DNA from: Leishmania martiniquensis
Taxonomy: Eukaryota; Euglenozoa; Kinetoplastea; Trypanosomatida; Trypanosomatidae
Direction: 5' to 3'
DNA length: 64,000 bases
Assembly: GCF_017916325.1 (NCBI RefSeq)
Contig: NC_090146.1
Location: 253,001-317,000 of the forward strand
Part shown: in pieces, positions 42,322 through 52,525 of the stretch
Layout: every line of letters starts with the position of its first letter
Numbering within the stretch: position 1 is the first letter of the stretch
Position numbers and translations under genes: made by a program
The notes under the pieces: model-generated
Database searches by the model: none
Told to the model about the DNA's origin: nothing
The model's input: only the letters and a program-made list of their open reading frames with translations

Positions 42322-44772
42322 TGCCTGGAGAAGGCGCAGCCCCGCTCAAGTGCGGTGCGGAGCTGGTGGGTGGGTGGGGGAAAGGAGGGGGACGCAAAGA
42401 GCACTCAACCGCGGCAGGGCAGCAACGATCGGAAAACAGAAAGGAACGACGCTATCGCTGACTGCACCGCCGAAAGATGATACGGAGCGTCGTCCGTCTC
42501 TGTGTTTCTGCGTGCGCTCATCTGTGCGTCTCTCTTTTTTGAATACCCCTCTTCCCCTCTTCTTCCACCACCCGCAGTGGATGTTTTTTTTCTAAATCTT
42601 CACACAACAGCACTTCATCCCTTAAGCTCCACTTTTTTTTTCAAACTCTATCCCTTCTGATTTTTGTCGCCTTTTTTTGTTTTCCTCTCTCCTCCTCCCC
42701 CTCTCGTGCATGCAAGTTTACCAGTAAGTGTGTGTGTGTGTGCGTGTAAGTGTCTAAATGTGATTCTATTGCCATGCAAACACATCATCATCGGCTTCAG
42801 CGTCGTCACCCCTTTTTTCTCTTCTCGTCACCCGTGCTATTACGCCACACCGCTGCTGCTGCTGCTCTCACCTTTGCCTCCCCCTCCCCCCACTTGAGTG
42901 TCTCCTTTCTCGATTTCGTTTGCGTTGCTTCACTGCGATGCTCAGTGCTCTGCTCAACGGGAGGATTTCCCTTTTGATGTCCTCTCATCGCTTCTCCTCT
43001 GCGCACTGCTCACCTTTCCTCTCACCTCTCACCTCTTCGACCCCCCTTTTTTCTTTGCCTCAAATACTTTACGAATCGCTTCAGTGTCGTCTCTATGCGC
43101 CTGACACTGTGCTTCCCTCTCCTTACACACATATATCCACCTCATACATACACACACGCACGTCCTTCTCAATAACTGTTTAAGTACGCTCTTATTTATT
43201 GCACTTCCAGCGTGCGCAGGACGTGTCTGTATGGGCGACGTGACATGTCTTCGCTGATTCGATGAGTGGGAACGTGGAGGGGGGAAGGTGAAAGAAGGGG
43301 CGACAGACAGACAGGGGGAGAGGACACTTTCTTCTTTTTTTCTTTTCTTTTGGCAACGGATGTACTCTGTGGCTCTGATTTCGTCCTCTCTCAACGCATC
43401 AAAATAAAATGCCGATGGGCTTTTTTTTCGTTGGATTCTCCCCCTCTCTCTCCCTCTTTTTTTTTGTATTCACCCGTGTAGGGAGGAGGAGGAGAGGAGG
43501 AGGGGTGGCGACGGCGGCGGAGGCTGCCGTTGTGTTCCGCATCTTCGTGCTCGTATACGGGGTGCTTGCCCCACCCCCCACCCCCACCCCTTCGTGGAAA
43601 GGAGCTCTTCGTTTCCCTTCTCGCTATACGATTACCCTTTTTTAAAAAAGTTGTGGTCCACTTTGCTGGCAGCCCCCCTCCCCCGACAAACTCATGCCGC
43701 TCAGGAGAGACGGAGGTGTGTGTGTGTGCGAGAGAGGGTGCAGTGGAGAGGGGGGCGGAGGCATATCAACAGCGCCTACTGCTGGTCGTGTTTTCTCATG
43801 AAGAAGAGAAGGAGTCCGGGTGACATGGAGGCCAAGTAGGATTCATTAGCGCGTGCGGAGCTCCTTGGGTGTTACCCATGCGCATCCGCAAGCCCGCGCG
43901 ACGTTTTTGACTGGGCATGCGGCACGTATGCGCTCTATCGTACCGGAGATCTGCTTTAAGAACACCAAAGCTCACTCCTGCACTTTACTGCTCCCCGCCA
44001 CCACGTACCCCCAACATGTCACGCCCGTCCTCTCCTCGCCACTGTGTGCATCCCCAGTATTTTTTTTTCTCGCTTACGGTAACGACTTTTGGCCGCTCAT
44101 CTGCATATTCTTCCTCGCTCCCTTCCCTTTTAATGTTTTTTTTTCTTGTTTCTCAGCTGGTATTGTTGTACTACGTCATGTCCCCCTCCCGCACACCTCT
44201 TTTTTATGCCACGAGCGTTGGTCGGGGCCGTATGCGTGCAAACACGCGGACAGTATGCGCCTACACGTTAGGAGGAGGAGGAGGAGGGGCACATGCCTTT
44301 CTGCGTATGCGCATGCAGCTGCCCGAACCGGCGCTGATGCCATCAAGACGCCGAGCGGGAGCCGGTGGACTCTTTTCGGCGCACTGTTCGTCTTGTTTTG
44401 TCTCTTGTAATGGCGGTGCTTGGTGCTGTGCTGTGCTGATCGCGGACATCGGCGCCGCCGCAGCAGTGGTGCGGACGAGGGGGAAAGGGGATTTCGGTCG
44501 CTGAGCAGCTTGGTCGCGGCGCTCGTGTAGTGAAGCAGAAATAGGGGTGATGGAGCTCTCGCCTCCCGCCCCTTCCCCAGAACGTCCTAGACAAGACGCC
44601 AAGTGCCCAGAGAGGCTCAACCAACCATCGCGCTATCACTGATTCTGGACCACCGCCGCTTCCCCCTTCGCTCTCCTCTTAGTAGGCGCACACCAGAGGC
44701 TCAGAGAGAGGGTGACGGAGGGCACCGCATCACTGGCGTCTCGCTGCGCTACGGTGCGTCTTTCGGTGTAGG

Positions 44773-44805
44773 TATAAATATATAAATATATATATATATA
44801 TATAT
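44773..44805. repeat. TA microsatellite
   Basis: A run of TATAAATATATAAA followed by pure TA repeats, self-complementary. A second tract lies 410 bp downstream. Confidence 0.85.
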
Positions 44806-45212
44806 GCCTGCGTATGTGTGAATGAGGAGGGGGCCTTCCCATGTGGCGACCTACGCGAACGGACAAAAAGAAGTGGTCAGAATAATCCACACACAGTTGG
44901 CGTCCCTCCCCCTTGCCAACGACTTTGATGAAGCGTGCGTGCTAACCGGCTTGGCCTTTGTAGTTAGTCGAGCGGCCAGAGATGGCGGTGCGCGGGGTCC
45001 TGCAACTTTAGCGAGAGCGAGCGCACGCCTCGGGCGCCGCGACGCTTGACTCTTCCCCTGAAGCCGAGACTCGACGCCCTCTCTACCCCATCGAATGAAC
45101 ACTTCTTTTTGTTGTTGTCGTTGCTCGACCACCCCAATTTCCCTCTCTCCCCTCCCTCTCCCCCCTCCCCCCTCTCCCAAAACCACCGATCAAAATGGTA
45201 CGCCCACGTCTT

Positions 45213-45244
45213 ACATATACATATATATATATATATATATATAT
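45213..45244. repeat. TA microsatellite
   Basis: An acatatacatatat run that becomes pure AT repeats through 45244. Confidence 0.85.
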
Positions 45245-46125
45245 CCTTTGCTGACATCGATGGGCTCGCTGCTACGTCTGTTTGCCTCCACCTGAGCTGA
45301 TTACGCAGTCTCAGCCTGACCCCTCCAAACATTCACACGCGCAACTTCGTGGGCGGAGGCGTTCGCGGCGTTGCACGCACGTGTTCGGCTGGCGCTGCAC
45401 AAGAGCGAAACCAATCGAGAGTGCCTATCGGCGGCATTGCCTCCCCACTTCCCCCCTCCTCTCTTCGAGGAGCCCGCTCCTTTCAGGAAACGTAACCGCC
45501 GTTCTTGGTGGTGGCCTTTCTCAGCGGAGAAGACAAGAGCAACAAGAGCTGCGGCTAGAGGCCCATTCAGGCGTGCGTGTGCCTTCTTGTTCTGAGCAGA
45601 GCTGACTCGCCTCTCACGCGTCTTGTCGTTTGTTTTTTCCTTCCTCCCCCCTCCCTCTCTCCCTGTCCCGTTTCCTGTGCGGTCTGCGTCGCTTCTTAAA
45701 CAGCAGCCTCACGGCTATTCTCTCTCTCTGTCTGTCTGTCTTCTTACACAAGACATCTGAGAGGTGAGCGCCTGCCCCCTTTTTGCGGGTACTGGCGGAC
45801 ACGCTTTCAAAACATTTTTCGCCTCGGACCCCCTTTTTCCGGTGTATTCCTCCACCCTGCCATCTACTCCCCCCCCCCCCAACCCAACCAAATTCTTTCT
45901 TCTGCCGCCGTCTCCCTCCACCTCCCTTTCTCTCTCTGCCTCCGTGTGTGCCCGCGCCCCTTCTCACGTGCACGACCGACAAGTCGTCCAAATAAGAGGC
46001 ACGCGTTCTCCCCTGTACCTTCCCCCCTTTCAGCGCTTCGATCGCAGCGGTTTTCTTTTTCTTCTGAGCTTTCGTATTCTTCGTTTCGTTTTCGTCCATC
46101 TTCCCTTCCCTCTCTTCCTCGCACC

Positions 46126-46806
46126 ATGTCGAACGCCCAGAGCGACTCCGAGGTGACGTACTTCACGGCCATCGCCAACCGCGACGTCGAGGCGGTGAAG
46201 GCGCTGATTGCGCAGAACCGCAACGTGAACGAGGTGTCTCAAGACCCGGCGCTGTACCACCGCACACCCCTGCACATATGCGTGTGGGACAACTTCGTGG
46301 AGGGGGCGAAGCTGCTACTGGATGCTGGTGCGGATGTGAACGCTCTTGACGACTTGCACGACTCCCCGTACTTACTTTCCGGCGCTGAGGGGCGGCAGGA
46401 GATAATGGAGCAAATCTACAAAAACGCGGAGCGAACAGTGCGGTACGGGAGTCAGACAGGCCGCCGCATGAAGACTAGCGTGCCTGACCTTTCCATCGTG
46501 AACCGCTTTGGTGGCTCGGCCCTCATCCCTGCCTGCGAACGCGGCCACGTGGAGATGGTGCGCCTGCTTGTGCAGAAGGGCGTGGATGTGAACCACTACA
46601 ACTTCTACAACTGGACTGGCCTACTGGAGGTTATCGAGCTCGGCGGCGATGATCGCGAGCACGTCGAGATTGTGAAGATCCTCATCGATAATGGAGTGGA
46701 TGTGAACCAGGCGGACGGCAACGGCAAAACACCGCTCTATCTCGCGCGCAAGCGCAATCTTAAGCGAATCGCGGCTCTATTGGAGGCTGCCGGCGCTCAT
46801 GAGTGA
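46126..46806 (+). CDS. Ankyrin-repeat protein (226 aa)
   Basis: A small protein built almost wholly of ankyrin repeats, which bind partner proteins. Repeats are visible at about residues 10-35, 46-75 (TPLHICVWDN, LLLDAGADVNA), 78-105 (degenerate), 127-157 (ALIPACERGHVEMVRLLVQKG), 160-195 (IVKILIDNGVDVN) and 199-224 (KTPLYLARKRN). A 20-residue stretch at about 101-122 is not repeat-like. There is no signal peptide, membrane span or second domain, so it is probably a cytosolic adaptor; the partner is unknown. The ATG at 46126 is chosen because it follows the C/T tract and AG at 46032-46033 and starts the folded part; the frame is open upstream only through pyrimidine-rich leader DNA. Its 3' flank carries the solitary 444-bp element. 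Confidence 0.93.
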   Translation: MSNAQSDSEVTYFTAIANRDVEAVKALIAQNRNVNEVSQDPALYHRTPLHICVWDNFVEGAKLLLDAGADVNALDDLHDSPYLLSGAEGRQEIMEQIYKNAERTVRYGSQTGRRMKTSVPDLSIVNRFGGSALIPACERGHVEMVRLLVQKGVDVNHYNFYNWTGLLEVIELGGDDREHVEIVKILIDNGVDVNQADGNGKTPLYLARKRNLKRIAALLEAAGAHE

Positions 46807-47201
46807 GGCGTGGGAGGGCACGGCAAGGATGCCTTCAGACGAATAGGATAGGGCACCAAAATTATCAGCTGCAGGATGCACACATGCCCCAACATATGAG
46901 CTCGTAGAGAAACAAACTGAAGCGCACACGGGCATTATGGCCGCAGAGCGTCTTGATGCGGGGCAGTGTCAGCTTCTTTCCATCGTTTGTGGCCGTTGTG
47001 TCCGTGCTGCCGCCTTTGTATGGAAGATGAGGCACTATCGGCCCCTCGTCACTGCTGTGCACGCCTGCGGGCATGGCTGTGTATCTTTTAGCTGTTCCTT
47101 CGCCTCTTCGTCTCTGCTCCGTCTACTGCGCCACTTACGTCTCTTCCGCTTCCCCCTTTTTTCTGATTGTTCGCAACGCTCTCCGCTGACGGTGTGTGCA
47201 G

Positions 47202-47645
47202 GGGGGGATGACGTACCCCTGCGTGCGCGTGGTCTGAGGGGCCGAGTATCTCGCCTGCCTCCTGCCAGTGCGGCGCCGCCTCTGGTGGGTGAGGGGCTGA
47301 GGCACCGACGGCGCCGAGGAGGTCGGAGCGGCGCACCAGTGCTGATGGCGGCGGTGGGGCCCTGGGTGGCGCCGCGCCGGTGCGGCCTGCGACGCCGAGC
47401 GCGCCTGCGCTGCCCGCGTGGTGTGTGGGATGCCAGCGCGACTCTGCCGCCACGGACGCGGCCCTCGCTCTGCCTACTGGTGTGTGAGCACCCTGAGCGA
47501 TGGCGAGGGGTGAGCGCGCCTGGCGGCGCTCGACTCTGTGGGTGACCTGCGGAGAGGGGGCGGTGGTGGGCGGAGCTGAGGGCAGAGGCCGTCCTTCCGA
47601 CGAGCGTGTCTGCGGTGCTGCTGTGGTGTGGCCTGCGTGTGTGTG
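47202..47645 (+). mobile_element. 444-bp dispersed element, solitary copy 5
   Basis: A block matching the array copies base for base by eye over 444 positions, flanked on both sides by unrelated DNA (tgtgtgcag on the left, agggccgcc on the right). It lies about 400 bases after the ankyrin stop codon. No clear target-site duplication or poly-A tail is visible at its ends. Its near-perfect identity at a distant site indicates recent insertion or gene conversion with the array. Confidence 0.7.
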
Positions 47646-48405
47646 AGGGCCGCCGCCTTTGCTTGCGGCAGCGCATGGATGTGCGTGGGTGCGCTGCCAT
47701 TGACTGATTCGACGTTCTTTTGGATCATGCTGAACTGCGGCTTGCTGCGCTGTGCGTTCCCTTTCTTGCGGACGACCATTCTCTCTCCCCTTTTTCACTT
47801 CAGTGTTAGTGCGCGTGCAACTGGACGACGGCTCGCTTCGGCCCTTCGGTGTGCGCATCCCCCTCTTTCCTCCCTTTCTCGCTCCCTTTGCCTCCCTCCT
47901 GGCCCCTTCGTCGTCGTCTTCTGTGGTACGGAGGCGGCAGCGTGATGAACGGAAGGGGCGCTAGGAAAGCAAGCCAGAAGACCGTGCCGAGAGCGAGTGC
48001 AGGATGCGGGAGAGGGATGGGGTGGGGTGGGGGGTGGCACGCTGGCGCTCTCTCGTGGCGGCAAAGGACCTCTGCAAGGCAGGATAGTGAAAGATGTATG
48101 CGCATGCGTGTGGCTGCGGGACAAGAGTGAAGAGGCGGGATGCTGCGCCACCCTCCCTCCCCCGCTCGCTTCTGCGTCCTCAGCGTCAAGGCCGGGGTGT
48201 TCGGTGCCTAATGAGCTCGCGCATGCATTCCAACGCGCTTTCGCAGCGTCTACTTCCACGCACGCACGCCACAGGCGGCTATACGATGGGTTGGGTGCTG
48301 CCTGCACACTGGAGGCGATCACCATAGCGGCGAAAACAGAGGCGCTGCTTAGTAGGCATCTGCGCATGTTTCCTTCCTCATCTGTCCCCGACGCCTCTTC
48401 TTCGT

Positions 48406-48458
48406 GTTTGCCCTCCCCTCTTTACTTTCTCTCCCTCTCCCCATTCACCAATCGCCAG
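48406..48458 (+). promoter_or_regulatory. Candidate spliced-leader acceptor for GET3
   Basis: A C/T tract (tttctctccctctcccc) is followed by the AG at 48457-48458, 120 bases before the ATG. Confidence 0.55.
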
Positions 48459-48577
48459 AATTTTATCTAAACCGCTTCTCACTGCGTGTTTCCTGCGAAG
48501 GGGGCCGCGGCGAGCACCACACCTGCACGACCTCGCAAGCGAGCGAAAAAGACGAGAGAGAGCCGCTCGGTGGCGTC

Positions 48578-49759
48578 ATGGATCCGACGCTGACGGAGCT
48601 GCTGAACTCCAGTCTGGAGTGGATCTTCGTCGGCGGCAAGGGTGGCGTCGGCAAAACAACGACGTCATGCGCATTGGCGACCCTATTCGCCACGACACCG
48701 ATCCGTGATGCAGCCGCCACAGGAGACACACGACCGCGACGGGTACTCTTAATCTCCACAGATCCCGCGCACAACCTCAGTGACGCCTTCAACCAGCGTT
48801 TTGGCCCCCAGCCGACGCCGGTGAAGGGGCTGGAAGACTCCTTGGCGGCCATGGAGGTGGATCCGAAGAACTTCACCCACGGAGCGCTTATGAACTCGCT
48901 GATGGGGCCGAAGAGTGGCGACAGCGCTTCGTCCTTGTCCAAGGAAGCCGAGGCGGACACTGCCGAGAACACCGCCAGCTTCGCCCGCATCGGGGCAATT
49001 CTCAAGGAGGCGGCGCGCACCATGCCCGGCATCGATGAAATCTCTGTGTTTGCAGAGATTCTGCAATACGTTCGCACGCTGTCGTACGATCTGCTCATCT
49101 TCGACACCGCGCCGACGGGTCACACGCTGCGCCTGCTGGCACTGCCGCAGACGCTAAACAGCACCTTCGACAGGCTGATGAGTCTGGAGGGCTTGGCGCC
49201 AATAATAGAGGCGGCCTCGCACCTTTTCAGCTCCAACATCGACGCTGCCGGTGGTGCCTCTGGCGACTCCGCGGGCTGCGGCGGACAGGCGACAGCGGCC
49301 TCGTCGCGGAGCAGCAGCTGCATCACCGCAGACGAAGTCCGCACCAAGGCCCTTCACTGGCGGCAGGTGATGGAGGAGGTACAGACCCGCTTCAATGACC
49401 CGAACCGAACTGGCTTCGTGTGCGTTTGCATTGCCGAGTTTCTGAGCGTTTACGAAACGGAGAGGCTTGTGCAAGAGCTGATGAAGTACAACATCGGCTG
49501 CGACAGTATCGTGGTGAACCAGCTCGTCCTGAAGCCATCCTCAGAGCCGCCGTGCCGCATGTGCGCTGCTCGCCAGAAGATTCAGGCGAAGTACCTGGAG
49601 CAGATTGATCTTCTCTACGACGACTTCCATGTCGTGAAGATGCCGCTTCTCAGTGACGAGGTGCGCGGCGTGTCAGCGCTAAAGACATTCGCGCGCTTCT
49701 TGAAAGAACCGTACGATCCGGACGTACATGGCTACATTGATGTGCAGGGGCCATGCTAA
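48578..49759 (+). CDS. GET3: GET3/TRC40 (ArsA-type) tail-anchored protein targeting ATPase (393 aa)
   Basis: A cytosolic ATPase that, in the known family, binds the single C-terminal membrane anchor of newly made proteins and delivers them to the ER. Visible features: the deviant Walker A GGKGGVGKTT (19-28), the switch I segment DPAHNLSDAF (62-71), the switch II segment DTAPTGHTLR (176-185), and the zinc-binding CxxC pair (CRMC, Cys326/Cys329) that holds the dimer together. It is somewhat longer than animal members, mainly because of a Gly/Ala/Ser-rich insertion at about 222-249 next to the client-binding helices. A second shorter linker (about 111-130) is also Ser/acidic-rich. The ATG at 48578 is the first in frame after the acceptor; upstream codons come from pyrimidine-rich leader. 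A single ATPase domain separates it from bacterial double-domain ArsA. Confidence 0.95.
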   Translation: MDPTLTELLNSSLEWIFVGGKGGVGKTTTSCALATLFATTPIRDAAATGDTRPRRVLLISTDPAHNLSDAFNQRFGPQPTPVKGLEDSLAAMEVDPKNFTHGALMNSLMGPKSGDSASSLSKEAEADTAENTASFARIGAILKEAARTMPGIDEISVFAEILQYVRTLSYDLLIFDTAPTGHTLRLLALPQTLNSTFDRLMSLEGLAPIIEAASHLFSSNIDAAGGASGDSAGCGGQATAASSRSSSCITADEVRTKALHWRQVMEEVQTRFNDPNRTGFVCVCIAEFLSVYETERLVQELMKYNIGCDSIVVNQLVLKPSSEPPCRMCAARQKIQAKYLEQIDLLYDDFHVVKMPLLSDEVRGVSALKTFARFLKEPYDPDVHGYIDVQGPC

Positions 49760-50854
49760 TTGTCGATGGCGCATCGAGACCGGCTCCAGAGGAGGAGGCC
49801 TGGGAGTGGCGCCGGAGCGAGGGTGCTGTGGCAGTGCACTGGTGACAAGACCTTGTGCGCGCGCGAGCGCTCGCATCGGGGGTGGGGTGGGGAAGAGGAG
49901 AGAGAGAGAAAGCGCTTGTGTGAGGCGGGTGCTCGCACCCTTCCGACCGCACTCACGCTAAACTTCGCTCTTCCCCTCCCCTGACCTGTCTGCTCTTTTT
50001 CATCAAGGTGGGCACAACGGAGCTCTGTCGGGGAAGAGTGGGACGACGTTGGACGGTGCGAAAGAGAGAGAGGGTGGCAGACAGAGCGCCTCATTCGTCC
50101 CTCACACTCTTCTGACTGAAAGCCCTCTCCTCCCCTCCCTCTGCCGCCGCATTTTTTGAGCACGCCGATGGCGCAGCGAAAGAAAAAAGGAAAGGACTTC
50201 GCACTTACACACACACATACAAACCTACACACTTACACAGTGATGCTCAAGTTTGCGTGCGTGTCTATGTGTTGCTTCTGCGTGATACATAAATAGCGAT
50301 ACATAAGTGCGGGTACCGGTGGTACCCGCTGGCCCTCCCCGTAGCGCGTGGCTGCGGTGACCTCCCCCTCCCCTCTCTTCCCTCTTTTACTATTCGGATG
50401 CGTCTGTGCTGTTTCTGTTGTTGGCGGATAGAATGCGGCACACTGCCAACACCTCCCCCCCCACTGCCTCTCGCGCGCTTAAGTCATCAATTGTAGCGGT
50501 GGGCCGAGCCCACTGCTTGCTTGGCGGCTGCTACGACATCCCTTACGTGCGCACATGGCTCTCTCTTTCTTCCTCACTCGTCTGCTGCCGGTCCGCTCTT
50601 TCGTTGTGTCATGTCACCATCGCTTCTCCCTCCACTTCCTCTCGTAACGCACAACCATTGCGTAGACCAGCCTCCCCCTTTTTTTTCCACACCTGTGTGT
50701 GGGTGCACACACGCACATGCAAGGAAGGCACGTTCGCATCTCCTCGGTCGCTCAGATTTCCCCTTGTCCCCGTCCGACCTCGCGGAGACGCACATACACG
50801 CGTACAGGCACATCTGCTGTTTCTTTTCCAACTGCTTCGTGCTCCTGAGGCGGC
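49760..50854. other. Intergenic region, no gene seen
   Basis: About 1.1 kb with GA runs (about 49897-49910, 50063-50072), a CA run (about 50207-50220), the hairpin at 50309-50329 and a C/T-rich end. The AG at 50848-50849, only 6 bases before the next ATG, is one candidate acceptor for the coiled-coil gene. Confidence 0.55.
50309..50329. other. Perfect hairpin (9-bp stem, 3-base loop)
   Basis: GCGGGTACC at 50309-50317 and GGTACCCGC at 50321-50329 are exact reverse complements around GGT. It is preceded by two short direct repeats of gatacataa. It lies in the presumed 3' UTR of GET3; its role is unknown. Confidence 0.7.
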
Positions 50855-52525
50855 ATGCACGGGTGCCACGAATCCGCTGCACGACTGACGCCGCGCATGG
50901 GCAGCCGCCCATTTGAGGGCACCTCGCTGGTCTCCTCCACTTCCCCTCCCGCGAGCACGACGCCAGGGACTAGCTGTAAGCGCGCTGCAAGCCTCCGTGG
51001 AGTACCGCTGCAGCAGCGACGAGAAGAGCAGCTGCGCCATGCGCTAGCGCACACAAGCCCGTCCCATGCGGAGGTCGCCGCTGTCGCCAGCGCTGCTTAC
51101 GTGCGAGCGTTGATGGAGCTCATTGAGGCGCATGAGGCAGGCGTACGGCAGGTGACGGCGAGCATCGACGATCTGCGTCTTCAGCGGGAGGCTCGCTATA
51201 CGGAATTCAAGCAGGAGGTGCAGCAGCGTGAGGTGGAGCTGCAAAACCTCCGTAACGAGCGCTCCGACCTCACGCTGCAGGTGCAGGAGGAGCGTGAGCG
51301 GTCGACGCGGCTGCTGCACGAAAACACCGTACTCTACGCGCACCAGGCCGAGCAGCGAGAGCAACTCGGGAGGCTCGTGGAGCTGTGCCGCGCCCGCGGC
51401 CAGCGACTGCGCGCGCTTAGCAAACAAAATTACAAGGCCGCTGGGGGCAACCTGCACCGGCCTCGACCGATGGACGTGGGCGCCGGTGTGCCAGGAGGGG
51501 CCTCGTGCGAGGGCGCGAGAGCCGCAGACGCTGAGGAAGAGGATAGCACCCAAGAGCTCAGCAGGGCGGGGCCCTACTTCAAAGGCAGTGGGGTCTCCGC
51601 AAATGCAGCTGCCAGTTCGACTTGGCCTGCGCTCGAATCTCCACCGGCATCTATGAGCATACACAAGGCTGTGGGCACTGCCAACTCGGCCGGGCGGTCA
51701 GCATCGACGCCGTCGCCGGCTGCGCTGGGCGGTCTCGCCGACGATGCCGAGGTGGCGGCGCTTTTGAACGTGCCGTATAAAGTGCAGGTGCCCAGCGCCC
51801 CGCTCGGCTCATCGCTGCATACCATAACGGCAAGCACAGGAACCACCGCGCAGCTGCTCGCCCTCAACGAGGAGGTGAACATGCTTCGCCAGCAACTGGA
51901 GGAGCAGCGCATCACGTACGAGCAGGAGCGTGGCGCGAGGTCACGGGAGAACGACGAGCTTCACCGCAAGCATCTCGAGCAAGAGGCCAAATGCCGCGCC
52001 ACGATCGAGCAGCTCGAGCTACTGCACGAGGAGAGCCTGCGCGACTTGGTGCAGTATCGCCACAGCTCCGAAAAGCAGCTCCGGGATGCCCGCGGGGAAG
52101 TAGATTGGCTGCGTGCAGCACTTCAGGAGGCGCTCGATCTCGCAGAGAAGGAGCGTCGACGGCAGCACAACGACGTGTACGCAACGGAGCAGCGCATGTC
52201 GCACCAGTACTACCCAAAGCTGCAGTCGTTGCACGCAGAGTTGGAGGAGTGCCGCCGCGGCGCCTTCGCCCAGGCGCACGAGAGTGCCAAAGCTATCGCG
52301 CAGAAAGACGAGCTCATCGAGGAGCTTCAGCGGAAACTCAAAGCCGAGGCGAAGCAGCGGAAGCGCATTGAGGAGCGGTACAGGCTAGAGATGAAGGGCG
52401 TACACAGCGAGCTGGACCTCATGCGGCAGTCGCTGCGACAGATGGAGCGGCGGGTGTACTACCGTGACGTGCGCGATCAAGCCTCTGAGGAGGCACAGCA
52501 CGAGCTTGAGGGGCACTATGACTAG
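50855..52525 (+). CDS. Coiled-coil protein, CCDC77-like pattern (556 aa)
   Basis: Mostly helical. A first coiled coil spans about residues 80-190 and a second about 335-545, both dense in Glu, Arg, Gln and Leu with heptad spacing. Between them is a Ser/Ala/Pro-rich linker (about 195-330) that looks disordered. The stretch LQVQEERERSTRLLHEN followed by a Leu/Glu/Arg helix resembles the signature part of CCDC77, a coiled-coil family found in flagellated eukaryotes. This is pattern memory, not an alignment, so the family name is tentative. No motor, kinase or membrane segment is present. A basal-body, axonemal or cytoskeletal place would fit. The ATG at 50855 is close behind the presumed acceptor; a second ATG at 50897 would give 542 residues and is equally plausible. 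Confidence 0.9.
   Translation: MHGCHESAARLTPRMGSRPFEGTSLVSSTSPPASTTPGTSCKRAASLRGVPLQQRREEQLRHALAHTSPSHAEVAAVASAAYVRALMELIEAHEAGVRQVTASIDDLRLQREARYTEFKQEVQQREVELQNLRNERSDLTLQVQEERERSTRLLHENTVLYAHQAEQREQLGRLVELCRARGQRLRALSKQNYKAAGGNLHRPRPMDVGAGVPGGASCEGARAADAEEEDSTQELSRAGPYFKGSGVSANAAASSTWPALESPPASMSIHKAVGTANSAGRSASTPSPAALGGLADDAEVAALLNVPYKVQVPSAPLGSSLHTITASTGTTAQLLALNEEVNMLRQQLEEQRITYEQERGARSRENDELHRKHLEQEAKCRATIEQLELLHEESLRDLVQYRHSSEKQLRDARGEVDWLRAALQEALDLAEKERRRQHNDVYATEQRMSHQYYPKLQSLHAELEECRRGAFAQAHESAKAIAQKDELIEELQRKLKAEAKQRKRIEERYRLEMKGVHSELDLMRQSLRQMERRVYYRDVRDQASEEAQHELEGHYD

Larger units (their letters stand above)
42322..46125. other. Long intergenic region, no gene seen
   Basis: About 3.8 kb of C/T- and G-tract DNA without a credible gene on either strand. 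It contains a TG run (about 42727-42742), two TA microsatellites (44773-44805, 45213-45244) and a run of 12 or so C at about 45869-45880. A candidate acceptor for the ankyrin gene is the AG at 46032-46033 after ccccccttt. Confidence 0.55.
46807..48577. other. Intergenic region with the solitary 444-bp element
   Basis: About 1.8 kb. It begins with the 3' flank of the ankyrin gene, is interrupted by the element at 47202-47645, and ends in the C/T tract that leads to the GET3 acceptor. No gene is seen. Confidence 0.55.

Noticed and set aside
42322..46125. Strand-switch or origin region
   Set aside because: Genes on both sides are on the same strand, so there is no strand switch; TA tracts alone do not identify an origin.
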